Below, one piece after another: positions 16,047-23,457 of a DNA stretch of 35,738 nucleotides; within the stretch, counting starts at the first letter, position 1; each line of letters starts with the position of its first letter. Below the pieces are notes generated by a model. It did no database searches, was not told where the DNA came from, and saw only the letters and a program-made list of their open reading frames with translations. The DNA comes from Brevinematales bacterium. Lineage in GTDB: Bacteria; Spirochaetota; Brevinematia; Brevinematales; GWF1-51-8. Location of the stretch: the NCBI GenBank assembly GCA_013177895.1, contig JABLXV010000037.1, forward strand, positions 1-35,738, read 5' to 3'. Made by a program: the position numbers and the translations under genes.

Positions 16047-18728
16047 TTAGTCTTTTTTAATCAGGATGAACTCGACACGGCGGTTCTTGCGTTTGCCCTC
16101 GGGCGTGCTGTTGTCCGCGATCGGCTTGGTGTCCGCGAACCCGACTGTCGTCATCCGGTCGGCGGCGATTCCCTTCGTAATCAGGTACTTTTTGACCGCC
16201 TCCGCGCGCGCCAGCGATAACGGCTGGTTCACCTCGTAGGGGCCGGTATTATCGGTATGCCCCTGTATCTGGATGCTGTATCCCGAGTACTTCTTCAGGA
16301 TTTCCGCGACACGGTCGAGGATGACCTTCGCGTTCTTCGTGAGGTTCGCCTTCCCGGTCTCGAACTCGATATTGTTGATGCGTATCTTGAGGCCCTCGGG
16401 AGTGGCTTCGACCAGGATATCCACCGATATCGGCGGCAGTTCCTTCCCGTCCAGCTTGTTCCCGATACTGTCCTCGACAGTGATCTTCACCTTGTAGTCC
16501 TGCGCGCTCTCGACCAGTTCGCCGTTATCGGAACGCCCGTCCCATGAGAACTCCGGCGCGGGCGCGCCTTCGCCGCCGAACGTTTTGAACGGTTTATTAT
16601 CGGGGTCGTAAATGACCATTTTCCACTTCTTGATACCCTGAGGGTCGTCCGCCGTCAGCTTGATCTTCACCGCGTCCTTATCGCCGTCCTGGTCGGGCGA
16701 GAACGGTTGGGGCGGGTCGTACTGTACCGATACCGACGGAGGCGCGGTATCCACAATAATAGGATGGGTCTCGGACTTGGGGGTATTCCCGTTGGCGTAT
16801 TCCGTCTTGAGCTCGAGGTGGTATTTCCCGTCGGGAACAGTCAGCCCCTTGTCGTCCTTACCGTCCCAGATATAGTACGCCGGGGGCTGTGTGGAGGTTA
16901 TCGTCCGCGCGACATTCCCCTTATCGTCGGTCACCGTAAACGTCAGCTTCACGATGCCTGTGGTATCGGAGAAAGTCGGGGTGACCTTGACATTATCGCT
17001 GTTGCCGTCGTTATTCGGCGAGAACCCGTTCCGGTCGAGCGCGATAAAGATAGAGTAGTTCGCCGTGGAAAGATTGATATTTTTTATCGGCATGAGGGTC
17101 TTGTTGCCCGCGAGGTCCTTACCGAACACGAGGTAATCGTAGGAACCGTCGGGACACTGCACGCCCTTGGAATCCTTACCGTCCCAGATAATCTCCTTGG
17201 GGGGATTGACGCCCCATTCCCAGCTCTTGACGAGCAGGCCGTTGACATTACGGAGCTCCGCCTTCCAACTGTCGCCCGCGCTGAGTTCCTGCGTGATCAC
17301 GATCGTGTCCTTATTCCCGTCCGCGTTGGGCGAGAACAGGTTGTCGCTGATACCGAGCGCCGCCGACGGCGGGGTCAGGTCGACGATCATTTTATTGGTA
17401 GTCGAGTACCCGACATTTTTCTCCTCGTCCATCGACTCCAGCACGACGTAATAATTCCCCTCTTCGACAATCGTCCCGTTATCGGTAGTCCCGTCCCATA
17501 CATAGCTATCCGGTACCTTGACGGACTCCTTCTTCTCCCAGAGCTTCTGCCAGAACATGGCGAAGTCGAGCGAAATATCGCGGGCCTCGATACCTTTGAC
17601 CGTCTTCACCGACTGCATGCCGCTATTGAGGATTTTCAGCATCCAGTCGCCGATCAGGCTCATATCGTCTATCTTCATATTGAGCTTGACATTATCCTGC
17701 GCGCCGTCGAAATTCGGCGAGAAGTAAATCACGCTGGCGTTCGTGATATCGAACTCTATCTGATTCTTGGGGGCTTCCGTATCGGGGAGTCCGAATGCGA
17801 CTTCCGCGCCGATAAAATGCGCCGCGCTGCCGGTGTTGGACACATAGCTGTACGGGTCGTAGGAGTAGAAAATCTCCACCGGCGTCCGGTCGAACTGATA
17901 CTGGAACGACGCGCCGAGGGTGAAGCAGAGATTGCCGTTATTGACGTCGCCGATACCGTTATTCCCGAAGTACAGCCCGCCCATCAGGTTGAAGTGGTCG
18001 GCGATGGTGAATTTCAGGCCGAGATTGGCGAATATATTGAGGGGCGCGAAATGGAACGTCGTATCGAACGCGAGCGAGGTCTTGAGCCAGCCCGCGTCGA
18101 GGAACTTCGTGTACGCCCCGAGCTTCAGGCCGAGTCCGGGCATCGGGGTGGACGGGTCGACTGCGGCGGCCTTGCCGATACCGGTCAACGCGAGGCCCAG
18201 CTTCGTATCGCGAAACCCGAATGCCGCCAGCTCGGGCACTTTATCCTTCAGTTGGAATATCATCCCCATATCGAGGCCGATCGCCATATCCCCGCCCGCG
18301 GGAGTGGACTGGTTCAGCAGATGCACGTTGAAGCCGAACGCGAAGTCGTCGATAATCATCTTCGCGAACCCGATATTGATCGACATCACCGACCCCGCCG
18401 ACGGGGGCGTGAAGTAGATGGATTGGAGGGCGGCGGTGAGGATACCGAAGTCGAGCGGGAGGCTGACCCCGACATTACCGAGGAAGTTCGGCGTCGCGAT
18501 ACCGTATTGCCCGAATATCCTCAGTCGCTTATCGAACGCGGGGTTCGCGGGATTGATAAAGATATCGCCCGCGTAGCCGGAGCCGCCCGCCCCGGTGAAC
18601 GCCTTACCGGAGCTCGACGGCGAGAACCCGGTGTAAATCCATTGACTGCCGTTATCGACGGCAAATCCCTGAACGAATAAAAACATTAGCGGCAGCAGTA
18701 TCGCCGCCCATTTCATAGATTTTTTCAT
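16047..18728 (-). CDS. Outer-membrane beta-barrel / FSPNxDG-repeat / OmpA fusion
   Basis: 893 aa. Signal peptide (1-23), then a PorV/UPF0164-like barrel of ~300 residues (GKAFTGAGGSGYAGDIFINP at its start, like the alternating strands of FadL/PorV proteins). Four Ig/FlgD-like modules follow, each opening with FSPN-x-DG-x-x-D (about residues 334, 463, 567, 674) and closing near W-DG-(K/R/T)-x-D-x-G. The last ~110 residues are an OmpA peptidoglycan-binding domain (FETGKANLTKNA, GHTDNTG, LSLARAEAVKKYL, GKRKNRRVEF). The protein would link the outer membrane to peptidoglycan with a rod between. First gene of an operon with the 15507 lipoprotein. SD GGGAGG. The long open frame on the opposite strand is a composition effect. 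Confidence 0.88.
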   Translation of the reverse strand: MKKSMKWAAILLPLMFLFVQGFAVDNGSQWIYTGFSPSSSGKAFTGAGGSGYAGDIFINPANPAFDKRLRIFGQYGIATPNFLGNVGVSLPLDFGILTAALQSIYFTPPSAGSVMSINIGFAKMIIDDFAFGFNVHLLNQSTPAGGDMAIGLDMGMIFQLKDKVPELAAFGFRDTKLGLALTGIGKAAAVDPSTPMPGLGLKLGAYTKFLDAGWLKTSLAFDTTFHFAPLNIFANLGLKFTIADHFNLMGGLYFGNNGIGDVNNGNLCFTLGASFQYQFDRTPVEIFYSYDPYSYVSNTGSAAHFIGAEVAFGLPDTEAPKNQIEFDITNASVIYFSPNFDGAQDNVKLNMKIDDMSLIGDWMLKILNSGMQSVKTVKGIEARDISLDFAMFWQKLWEKKESVKVPDSYVWDGTTDNGTIVEEGNYYVVLESMDEEKNVGYSTTNKMIVDLTPPSAALGISDNLFSPNADGNKDTIVITQELSAGDSWKAELRNVNGLLVKSWEWGVNPPKEIIWDGKDSKGVQCPDGSYDYLVFGKDLAGNKTLMPIKNINLSTANYSIFIALDRNGFSPNNDGNSDNVKVTPTFSDTTGIVKLTFTVTDDKGNVARTITSTQPPAYYIWDGKDDKGLTVPDGKYHLELKTEYANGNTPKSETHPIIVDTAPPSVSVQYDPPQPFSPDQDGDKDAVKIKLTADDPQGIKKWKMVIYDPDNKPFKTFGGEGAPAPEFSWDGRSDNGELVESAQDYKVKITVEDSIGNKLDGKELPPISVDILVEATPEGLKIRINNIEFETGKANLTKNAKVILDRVAEILKKYSGYSIQIQGHTDNTGPYEVNQPLSLARAEAVKKYLITKGIAADRMTTVGFADTKPIADNSTPEGKRKNRRVEFILIKKD

Positions 18729-18745
18729 TCATCCCTCCCGTTATT

Positions 18746-18776
18746 CAGTGAAAAGTGGAAAGTATCAAGTAAAAGG
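18746..18776. repeat. GTGAAAAGTGGAAAGT low-complexity tract
   Basis: AGTGAAAAGTGGAAAGTATC followed by AAGTAAAAGG. Related tracts lie at 19606-19651, 19874-19884 and 20609-20648, all at borders of the accessory genes between 18.8 and 20.6 kb. Confidence 0.45.
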
Positions 18777-18822
18777 CAAAAAACAACGTATGCTTTTTAC
18801 TAAAATTATGTATCCGTATTGC

Positions 18823-19545
18823 TTATTTCAATTGAATTTCAGAATCAACAACATATTTGTCAAGAGAATAATTTTTGTTAAGAGAACAAATTTTTAAAAG
18901 TGATTTAACTACATCTTTTTCCCATGGTTCCATTAATGGGGAAAGAATAATTTTATCTATTAATATACTTAAATTTACCTGTATATCTATTATTGTAGGA
19001 TTAAACACTAACAATCTTATTTCTCTTTCATCTTGATAATGAATATTTTTTATAGTTGCAAGATCAATAAAATTAGTAATTGGGTTGTTTATATAGTTTT
19101 TAAAATCGAAGTATCTCACTTCTTCAATATTTATATCTTCGGTTGTTTCTTTTGCTGATTCCAGAAGCTTTCCTATAGTTGACTGTAAACAAATAGAATA
19201 CTTTCCATTCCCATAATTTTTCCATAAATAATAAGATTCCCATTCATTTCTACACCACGATGATACAGCAATCAGTCCTTCTTTTTTCCTATCTTTAATA
19301 AAACTAATGCTATTTTCAACATCCACTTTTTCTTTCTCTGTTGTCGCCTGCATTTTCCAACTTCTAATAGTTGCTTCTGTTAATAAACCTTCCAAAGGAT
19401 CTTCAAAATCTTTTAAATATGCAAAATGTATTACACTTCGTTCGATTAAATACAAAAATTTATATACATCATAGTACTTCCAGATTTTCTGATTATATAT
19501 TAATTCAAACCTTTTTCGTGGGTCATCATTTTGTTTAATTGGCAT
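18823..19545 (-). CDS. DUF2971 family protein
   Basis: 240 aa, strongly AT-rich. It matches the DUF2971 layout: an N-terminal IWKYYDVYKFLYLIE and a 'FAYLKDFEDPLEG' substrate-like strand (compare L-x-DPxE). Then come SSWCRNEWESYYLWKNYGNG (the C-x-x-x-x-ES-x-x-LW-x-YG block) and YQDEREIRLLVFNP (the DE-x-E-x-R-x-x block). The domain often occurs in mobile and defence-related loci, but its activity is not known to me. It has no SD of note. The composition differs sharply from the neighbouring OmpA gene, which indicates transfer. Confidence 0.75.
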   Translation of the reverse strand: MPIKQNDDPRKRFELIYNQKIWKYYDVYKFLYLIERSVIHFAYLKDFEDPLEGLLTEATIRSWKMQATTEKEKVDVENSISFIKDRKKEGLIAVSSWCRNEWESYYLWKNYGNGKYSICLQSTIGKLLESAKETTEDINIEEVRYFDFKNYINNPITNFIDLATIKNIHYQDEREIRLLVFNPTIIDIQVNLSILIDKIILSPLMEPWEKDVVKSLLKICSLNKNYSLDKYVVDSEIQLK

Positions 19546-19565
19546 ATTACCTCAAAATATTTCCT

Positions 19566-19635
19566 TATTAATACTTTACCTCGTCCAGTATATCGCCCAT
19601 TTCACTTTCAACTATATACTTGTAACTTATCATTT
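19566..19635 (-). pseudogene. C-terminal remnant of a MntA-like nucleotidyltransferase
   Basis: The minus strand reads ...GDILDEVKY-stop, matching the ending HILDEVKYL of the intact MntA at 20267-20560. Upstream the frame runs into the GTGAAAAGTG-like tract, and no nucleotidyltransferase core remains. It is best read as the tail of a deleted second MntA copy. Confidence 0.5.
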
Positions 19636-19651
19636 TTAACTTTTTACTCAT
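19606..19651. repeat. AAGTGA-like low-complexity tract
   Basis: TTTCACTTTCAACTATATAC then TTGTAACTTATCATTTTTAA, the inverse of the 18746 tract, between the MntA remnant and hicB. Confidence 0.4.
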
Positions 19652-19854
19652 ACCGCGATTACGAAGGTATCGAATTTTTCCGACGGAATTGGAAGATTAT
19701 CCTCACTCAGCGCTTCGATATACACTTCAATCGCCTCGCGTATATTTTCTATCGTTTCCTCTTTCGTTTTGCCCTGGCTGATGCATCCCGGTAAACTGGG
19801 ACATTCCGCCACCCAGTATCCATCTTCACCCGGATAAATAACAACCTGCCGCAT
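19648..19854 (-). CDS. hicB: HicB family antitoxin (solitary)
   Basis: 68 aa. The degenerate RNase-H-like fold of HicB is plain: VVIYPGEDGYWVAECPSLPG, CISQGKTKEETIENIREAIE and VYIEALSED. HicB normally neutralises the HicA mRNA interferase. No HicA ORF lies on either side: upstream are 65 bp and then hepT, downstream is the MntA remnant. The short form also lacks a C-terminal DNA-binding domain. The second of two adjacent ATGs is chosen for its 5-nt spacing from GGAGG. It may be an orphan that persists after loss of hicA or that serves elsewhere. Confidence 0.85.
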   Translation of the reverse strand: MRQVVIYPGEDGYWVAECPSLPGCISQGKTKEETIENIREAIEVYIEALSEDNLPIPSEKFDTFVIAV

Positions 19855-19919
19855 CATTTCCTCCCTTTGCTATGTGAAAAGTGATAAACTTTGTCCGTTT
19901 TTAGCACATTTTAATTATA

Positions 19920-20270
19920 CTATTTATTTTTCTTCTCTACTTCAAGGATTTTTTCAATCTTCATACACAATTCCGGTATTTCTTTTTTCACCGATTCCCA
20001 CACTAAAGGGATATTTACTCCAAAGTATTCGTGTATCAACCGGTTTCTCATTGAAACAATATCCCGCCACGGTATTTCCTGATAACGGTCTTTTATTTCT
20101 TTCGGAACCCTGTTTGCAGCCTCGCCGATTATCTCAATCGCGTGAATTACGGCAAACAACGTTTTTTTATCATCCTCAAAATCCGTTTGATTGATTCCTT
20201 CGATAAAGCTATGAATTGCATTGGCAGATTCTGTTATATCAGTAAGGAAATCCAGATATTCACGCTTCAC
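19920..20270 (-). CDS. hepT: HepT-like HEPN ribonuclease toxin (DUF86)
   Basis: 116 aa, the usual HepT length. The HEPN motif is R75-x4-H80-x-Y82 (MRNRLIHEYFGVN); the tyrosine is the residue AMPylated by MntA in characterised pairs, which silences the RNase. Earlier, HAIEIIGEAANRVPKEIKDR is the second conserved DUF86 block. Its start overlaps the mntA stop by 4 bp, so the two are translated as one unit. A complete type VII toxin-antitoxin module is indicated. Confidence 0.92.
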   Translation of the reverse strand: MKREYLDFLTDITESANAIHSFIEGINQTDFEDDKKTLFAVIHAIEIIGEAANRVPKEIKDRYQEIPWRDIVSMRNRLIHEYFGVNIPLVWESVKKEIPELCMKIEKILEVEKKNK

Positions 20271-20560
20271 AGGTACTTTACCTCATCCAAAATATGCGTT
20301 CCGATATAAGGCTTGAGCGTATCCTTCAGCACAAGATCGATTTTAACATCCAACATATCGCCGAGTTCGTTCTGAATATGGCAGAATTCCAGAAGGCCTG
20401 GCATTTCCGAAAATGACACCAGTACATCCAGATCGCTTTCCTGAGTCGGATTACCGTTCACATAAGACCCGAACACACCGATTTCCCGAATATGGTACTC
20501 ACGCTCTAAAAATTGTTTCCTCTCCGAAAGAATACGCATGATCTCTTCGAGGCGTTTCAT
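20267..20560 (-). CDS. mntA: MntA-like minimal nucleotidyltransferase antitoxin
   Basis: 97 aa. Core GVFGSYVNGNPTQESDLDVL carries GS-x10-D-x-D (Gly31-Ser32, Asp43, Asp45), and a third acidic residue is provided by VKIDLVL. Such proteins transfer AMP to the tyrosine of HepT and so neutralise it. It is the first gene of the pair. The C-terminus ILDEVKYL is echoed by the remnant at 19.6 kb, which shows that MntA-type genes have been duplicated or exchanged here. Confidence 0.92.
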   Translation of the reverse strand: MKRLEEIMRILSERKQFLEREYHIREIGVFGSYVNGNPTQESDLDVLVSFSEMPGLLEFCHIQNELGDMLDVKIDLVLKDTLKPYIGTHILDEVKYL

Positions 20561-20608
20561 CCCAACATCCTTATCTCCATGATAAGAGATTATATAATTG
20601 AAACATTA

Positions 20609-20648
20609 CTTTTCACTTTCAACTTGTCACTTGTCACTTGTCACTCAT
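20609..20648. repeat. TTGTCAC tandem (x3) with AAGTGA-like tract
   Basis: ACTTTTCACTTTCAAC then CTTGTCACTTGTCACTTGTC, that is three 7-bp units. It joins the mntA upstream region to the end of apt and supplies the TGA stop codon of apt (20641-20643). Confidence 0.6.
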
Positions 20649-21153
20649 ATTTTATCAGCGAGAATACCGGGACTTCTATCTGCTCGCGCCCCTTGAGGAA
20701 CTCGAGCTCCACCAGAAACGCCGCGCCCGCGACCTCGCCGCCGAGCTTTTCCACCAGCTTCACGATAGCGCCGCAGGTTCCGCCGGTCGCGAGGAGATCG
20801 TCCACAATCAGCACCTTCTCGCCCTTTTCTATCGCGTCCTTGTGTATCTCGATCTCCGCCTCGCCGTACTCCAGCGCATACTTCTCCGATATGACCGGGG
20901 CGGGGAGTTTCCCCTTCTTGCGCACCGGAACAAATCCCACGCCGAGGATATACGCCGCGACCGCGCCGACTATAAACCCGCGGGATTCCGCGCCGACTAC
21001 TTTCTTAATACCCTTGCCTACATACTGGCGTGCAAGCTGTTCGATACTTTCCTTAAACGCGGCGGCGTCCTGCCATAAAGTGGTCAAATCCTTGAAAAGG
21101 ATTCCCGGCTTCGGGTAATCGGGCACATCGCGAATAATCTTCTTGTAATCCAT
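20641..21153 (-). CDS. apt: Adenine phosphoribosyltransferase
   Basis: 170 aa enzyme making AMP from adenine and PRPP (purine salvage). The PRPP loop KVLIVDDLLATGGTCGAIV is at ~113-131; the N-terminal DYPKPGILFKDLTTLW and the GAESRGFIVGAVAAY block are those of Apt rather than Hpt or Xpt. Length is standard. It lies 77 bp downstream of pta on the same strand and may share its transcript. The final codons and stop fall inside the TTGTCAC tandem repeat. Confidence 0.96.
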   Translation of the reverse strand: MDYKKIIRDVPDYPKPGILFKDLTTLWQDAAAFKESIEQLARQYVGKGIKKVVGAESRGFIVGAVAAYILGVGFVPVRKKGKLPAPVISEKYALEYGEAEIEIHKDAIEKGEKVLIVDDLLATGGTCGAIVKLVEKLGGEVAGAAFLVELEFLKGREQIEVPVFSLIKYE

Positions 21154-21230
21154 ACCGTCTCCTTATTTCGGGAAATCCTTTTAATACCGGCCTAATATTT
21201 TCAATCGGAACTTATAATATCCTTTTCTCG

Positions 21231-22229
21231 TTATAATGACTGGGCGATAGTGATTGCCGATACGATAAAAATATCCACCGGTGACGCGCCTCTCGAAAGG
21301 TCGTTGACCGGTTTGGAAAGCCCCTGCAGGAGCGGGCCGTACGCCTCGGCTCCGCATAAACGCTGGGTGATCTTATAGCTGATATTTCCCGCGTTGAGGT
21401 CGGGGAATATCATCGTGTTCGCCTTACCCGCCGCGGGCGATCCGGGCGCCTTACTCTCCGCGATAAACGGCACGACCGCCGCGTCGAACTGCATCTCCCC
21501 GTCGAACAGGAAATCCGGGTTGCGCTGCTTCAGCAATTCCACCGCGTCGCGTACCTTAGTTATCGACGGGGCATCCGCGCTCCCTTTGGTCGAGAACGAC
21601 AGGAACGCCACTACCGGATCGACACCGAGGAGTTTGCGGGCGCTTTCTGCGGACGAGATCGCTATATCGACCAACTGCTCGCTGTTCGGCTCGGGGACAA
21701 CGCCGCAGTCGGCGTAAATAAACGCCCCGTTATAGCCGTACACCGTGTTCGGGACAATCATCGCGAAACAGCTCGATACCGTCTTCACCCCTTCCTTGGG
21801 CTGAACGATGAGTATGGACGCGCGTACCGTCTTCGCGGTAGGTGTGAGACTCCCCGAAACCATCGCGTCGACCTCGCCCTGTTTGAGCATCATCGCGCCG
21901 TAATAAACCTCGTCGGAAAGAGTTTTGTGCGCTTCTTCCTCGGTCATCCCTTTATGTTTACGCTTCTCGTAGAATATGCCCGAATACTTCTCCAGTTTTT
22001 CCGACTTTTTCGGGTCGCGGAGATAGATGCCGCTCAGGGAAATCCCCTCGTCCTTCGCCTGCTTGGTCAATTCGTCGGGGTCGCCGAGGAGATAGAGCTC
22101 CGACACGATTTTTTCCTTGATGCACATTTCCGCCGCGCGTAAAACACGAATATCACGCCCCTCCGGCAGAACCAAACGTCTCGGATTTTCCCGCGCAATA
22201 CCCAATATTTTTCCCTTAAAATCGAGCAT
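21231..22229 (-). CDS. pta: Phosphate acetyltransferase
   Basis: 332 aa, the compact single-domain Pta (Methanosarcina/Bacillus type) that interconverts acetyl-CoA and acetyl phosphate. Signatures: RLVLPEGRDIRVLRAAE, the SGSLTPTAKTVRASILIVQ region that binds CoA, VVAFLSFSTKGSADAP, FDGEMQFDAAVVP, and the family signature PDLNAGNISYKITQR followed by GPLLQGLSKPVNDLSRG. No ackA is adjacent in this window. SD and a strong promoter lie upstream, with a 15-bp palindrome over the -10. Confidence 0.96.
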   Translation of the reverse strand: MLDFKGKILGIARENPRRLVLPEGRDIRVLRAAEMCIKEKIVSELYLLGDPDELTKQAKDEGISLSGIYLRDPKKSEKLEKYSGIFYEKRKHKGMTEEEAHKTLSDEVYYGAMMLKQGEVDAMVSGSLTPTAKTVRASILIVQPKEGVKTVSSCFAMIVPNTVYGYNGAFIYADCGVVPEPNSEQLVDIAISSAESARKLLGVDPVVAFLSFSTKGSADAPSITKVRDAVELLKQRNPDFLFDGEMQFDAAVVPFIAESKAPGSPAAGKANTMIFPDLNAGNISYKITQRLCGAEAYGPLLQGLSKPVNDLSRGASPVDIFIVSAITIAQSL

Positions 22230-22257
22230 TTCCTTCTCCTTAGAAAAACAACCTATG

Positions 22258-22272
22258 CGTTATATTATAACG
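22258..22272. promoter_or_regulatory. Perfect palindrome over the pta -10 element
   Basis: CGTTATA-T-TATAACG (15 bp). It covers the TATAAT on the minus strand, a place where a dimeric repressor could act. Confidence 0.5.
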
Positions 22273-22291
22273 TAAGATACAGGCAAGTCAA
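22264..22291 (-). promoter_or_regulatory. pta promoter
   Basis: Minus-strand TTGACT (22286-22291), 16 bp, TATAAT (22264-22269). Confidence 0.65.
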
Positions 22292-22374
22292 AGAATTGAG
22301 TTTCAACATACATATCAATATAGGGGGGTTCTAAAAACTTAAATAGTTTCTAAAAAGTCTTTTCAAAAGACAAT

Positions 22375-22590
22375 CTTCATTTCTTTCTGGGCGGCCAGAA
22401 AGAAATGAAGCAAAGAAAGAGCCGCCGCGCAGATAAAGCTCAAGAGAAGAGCCGGGAAATCCCGTAAAGGCTTAACTCGCAAGAAAGCTCTTTTTAAAGC
22501 GCAGGATTGCCATGCTCGGACAAGCGCCTTTACGGGATTTCCCGGTAGTAGAAATCGCTTTACAGTGCGCGGGTTAAACAGCCAATTGCC
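22375..22590 (+). repeat. Dispersed composite repeat, copy B
   Basis: Fills the gene-free 22230-22682 interval. A perfect 16-bp hairpin (CTTCATTTCTTTCTGG at 22375-22390, loop gcgg, complement 22395-22410) is followed by GCCGCCGCGCAGATAAAGCT. Then comes a perfect 20-bp inverted repeat (22452-22471 with 22526-22545, around CCGGGAAATCCCGTAAAGGC). After it lies TAGTAGAAATCGCTTTACAG then GCGCGGG...ACAGCC. The conserved blocks align with copy A while both stems differ in sequence but still pair. Upstream is GGTTCTAAAAACT, also seen near 6490. Confidence 0.72.
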
Positions 22591-22682
22591 ATTCTACTAT
22601 GCAATACATATTTTGTCTATTTTGTATCTTTGGGAGAGTTATTAGAACTCCCTATAACATAAAAACAGCGAATATAAACTTT

Positions 22683-23393
22683 TTATGAGCGGCTGGAAAA
22701 GACGATAAGACGGACGAGATGGATGAACGCCATCGGGGTATAGGCAAGGTAGGTCAGCGCGGCGGAATGGAGCACATGGCGGATACCCTCCTTTTCCTCC
22801 GGCTCGAACGAATGTTTCTTTTCCAGCAGTTCGAACGCGATGTTGCTGGCCTGCAGTTCCAGCGGGAGAGTCAGGAGATGGAAGCACACCGCGAAGAAAA
22901 ACAGATAGATACCGGCCTTGCCGACCAGCTCGAAACTGAATATCAGGCCGAGCGCGATGAACGGGATGGACAGGTTGGCGGCGATATTCACCGGGACGAG
23001 CGCGAGATTCCGCAGACGGATACCTCCCGGGTGACGCGCGTACTGGATCGCATGGCCGGCCTCGTGCGCCGCGACCCCGATCGCCATAATCGAGTCGCCG
23101 TAGTACACGTCGGTGGAAAGCCCCAGCGTCTTTTCGTCGTCGTTATAATGGTCGGTCAATAGCCCGGGCATGATCTTGATCTCGATATCCTTGACTCCCT
23201 CGGATTTCAGGAGTTCCTTCACGACCTGCGAACCGATCTTTTCATGCTTGGATTCTATATCGCGCTGGATACGGTAGTTTCGTTTGATAGTGAAGTGCGC
23301 CCATAAACAAAGGATAATGGCGGGAATAAACACTAGACAAGCCGCGTCGATCCAGTAAAAATGGCGGAGGATAGCGTTGATAAAAAGCGGCAC
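22683..23393 (-). CDS. YugP-like zinc metallopeptidase
   Basis: 236 aa membrane protease of the Zn_peptidase_2 family. HEAGH (110-114) is the zinc-binding HExxH, inside YGDSIMAIGVAAHEAGHAIQ. Hydrophobic segments lie at ~12-32, ~140-180 and at the C-terminus, and the typical L-x-S-TDVYYGDS and A-x-x-LELQASN blocks are present. Members are thought to act in membrane protein quality control. Start is GTG 23393, 5 nt after GGAG; the GTG at 23399 is too close to the SD. It has its own promoter. Confidence 0.88.
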   Translation of the reverse strand: MPLFINAILRHFYWIDAACLVFIPAIILCLWAHFTIKRNYRIQRDIESKHEKIGSQVVKELLKSEGVKDIEIKIMPGLLTDHYNDDEKTLGLSTDVYYGDSIMAIGVAAHEAGHAIQYARHPGGIRLRNLALVPVNIAANLSIPFIALGLIFSFELVGKAGIYLFFFAVCFHLLTLPLELQASNIAFELLEKKHSFEPEEKEGIRHVLHSAALTYLAYTPMAFIHLVRLIVFSSRS

Positions 23394-23428
23394 CGGCACT
23401 CCTTTTTCGTCCGATCCCCCTCCACTAT

Positions 23429-23456
23429 ACTATAACCCGCCGTGAAAATTTGTAAA
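23429..23456 (-). promoter_or_regulatory. Promoter of the YugP-like gene
   Basis: Minus-strand TTTACA (23451-23456), 16 bp, TATAGT (23429-23434). The -35 and following bases TTTACAAAT are shared with the 24548-24575 promoter. Confidence 0.6.
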
Positions 23457-23457
23457 G

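Noticed and set aside
16707-18680. 657-codon open frame opposite the OmpA-domain gene
   Set aside because: Shadow of the real gene on the other strand, with no SD, signal peptide or motif.
18823-20560. Prophage or integrative element
   Set aside because: No integrase, att repeats, portal, tail or conjugation gene. Only small accessory genes are present.
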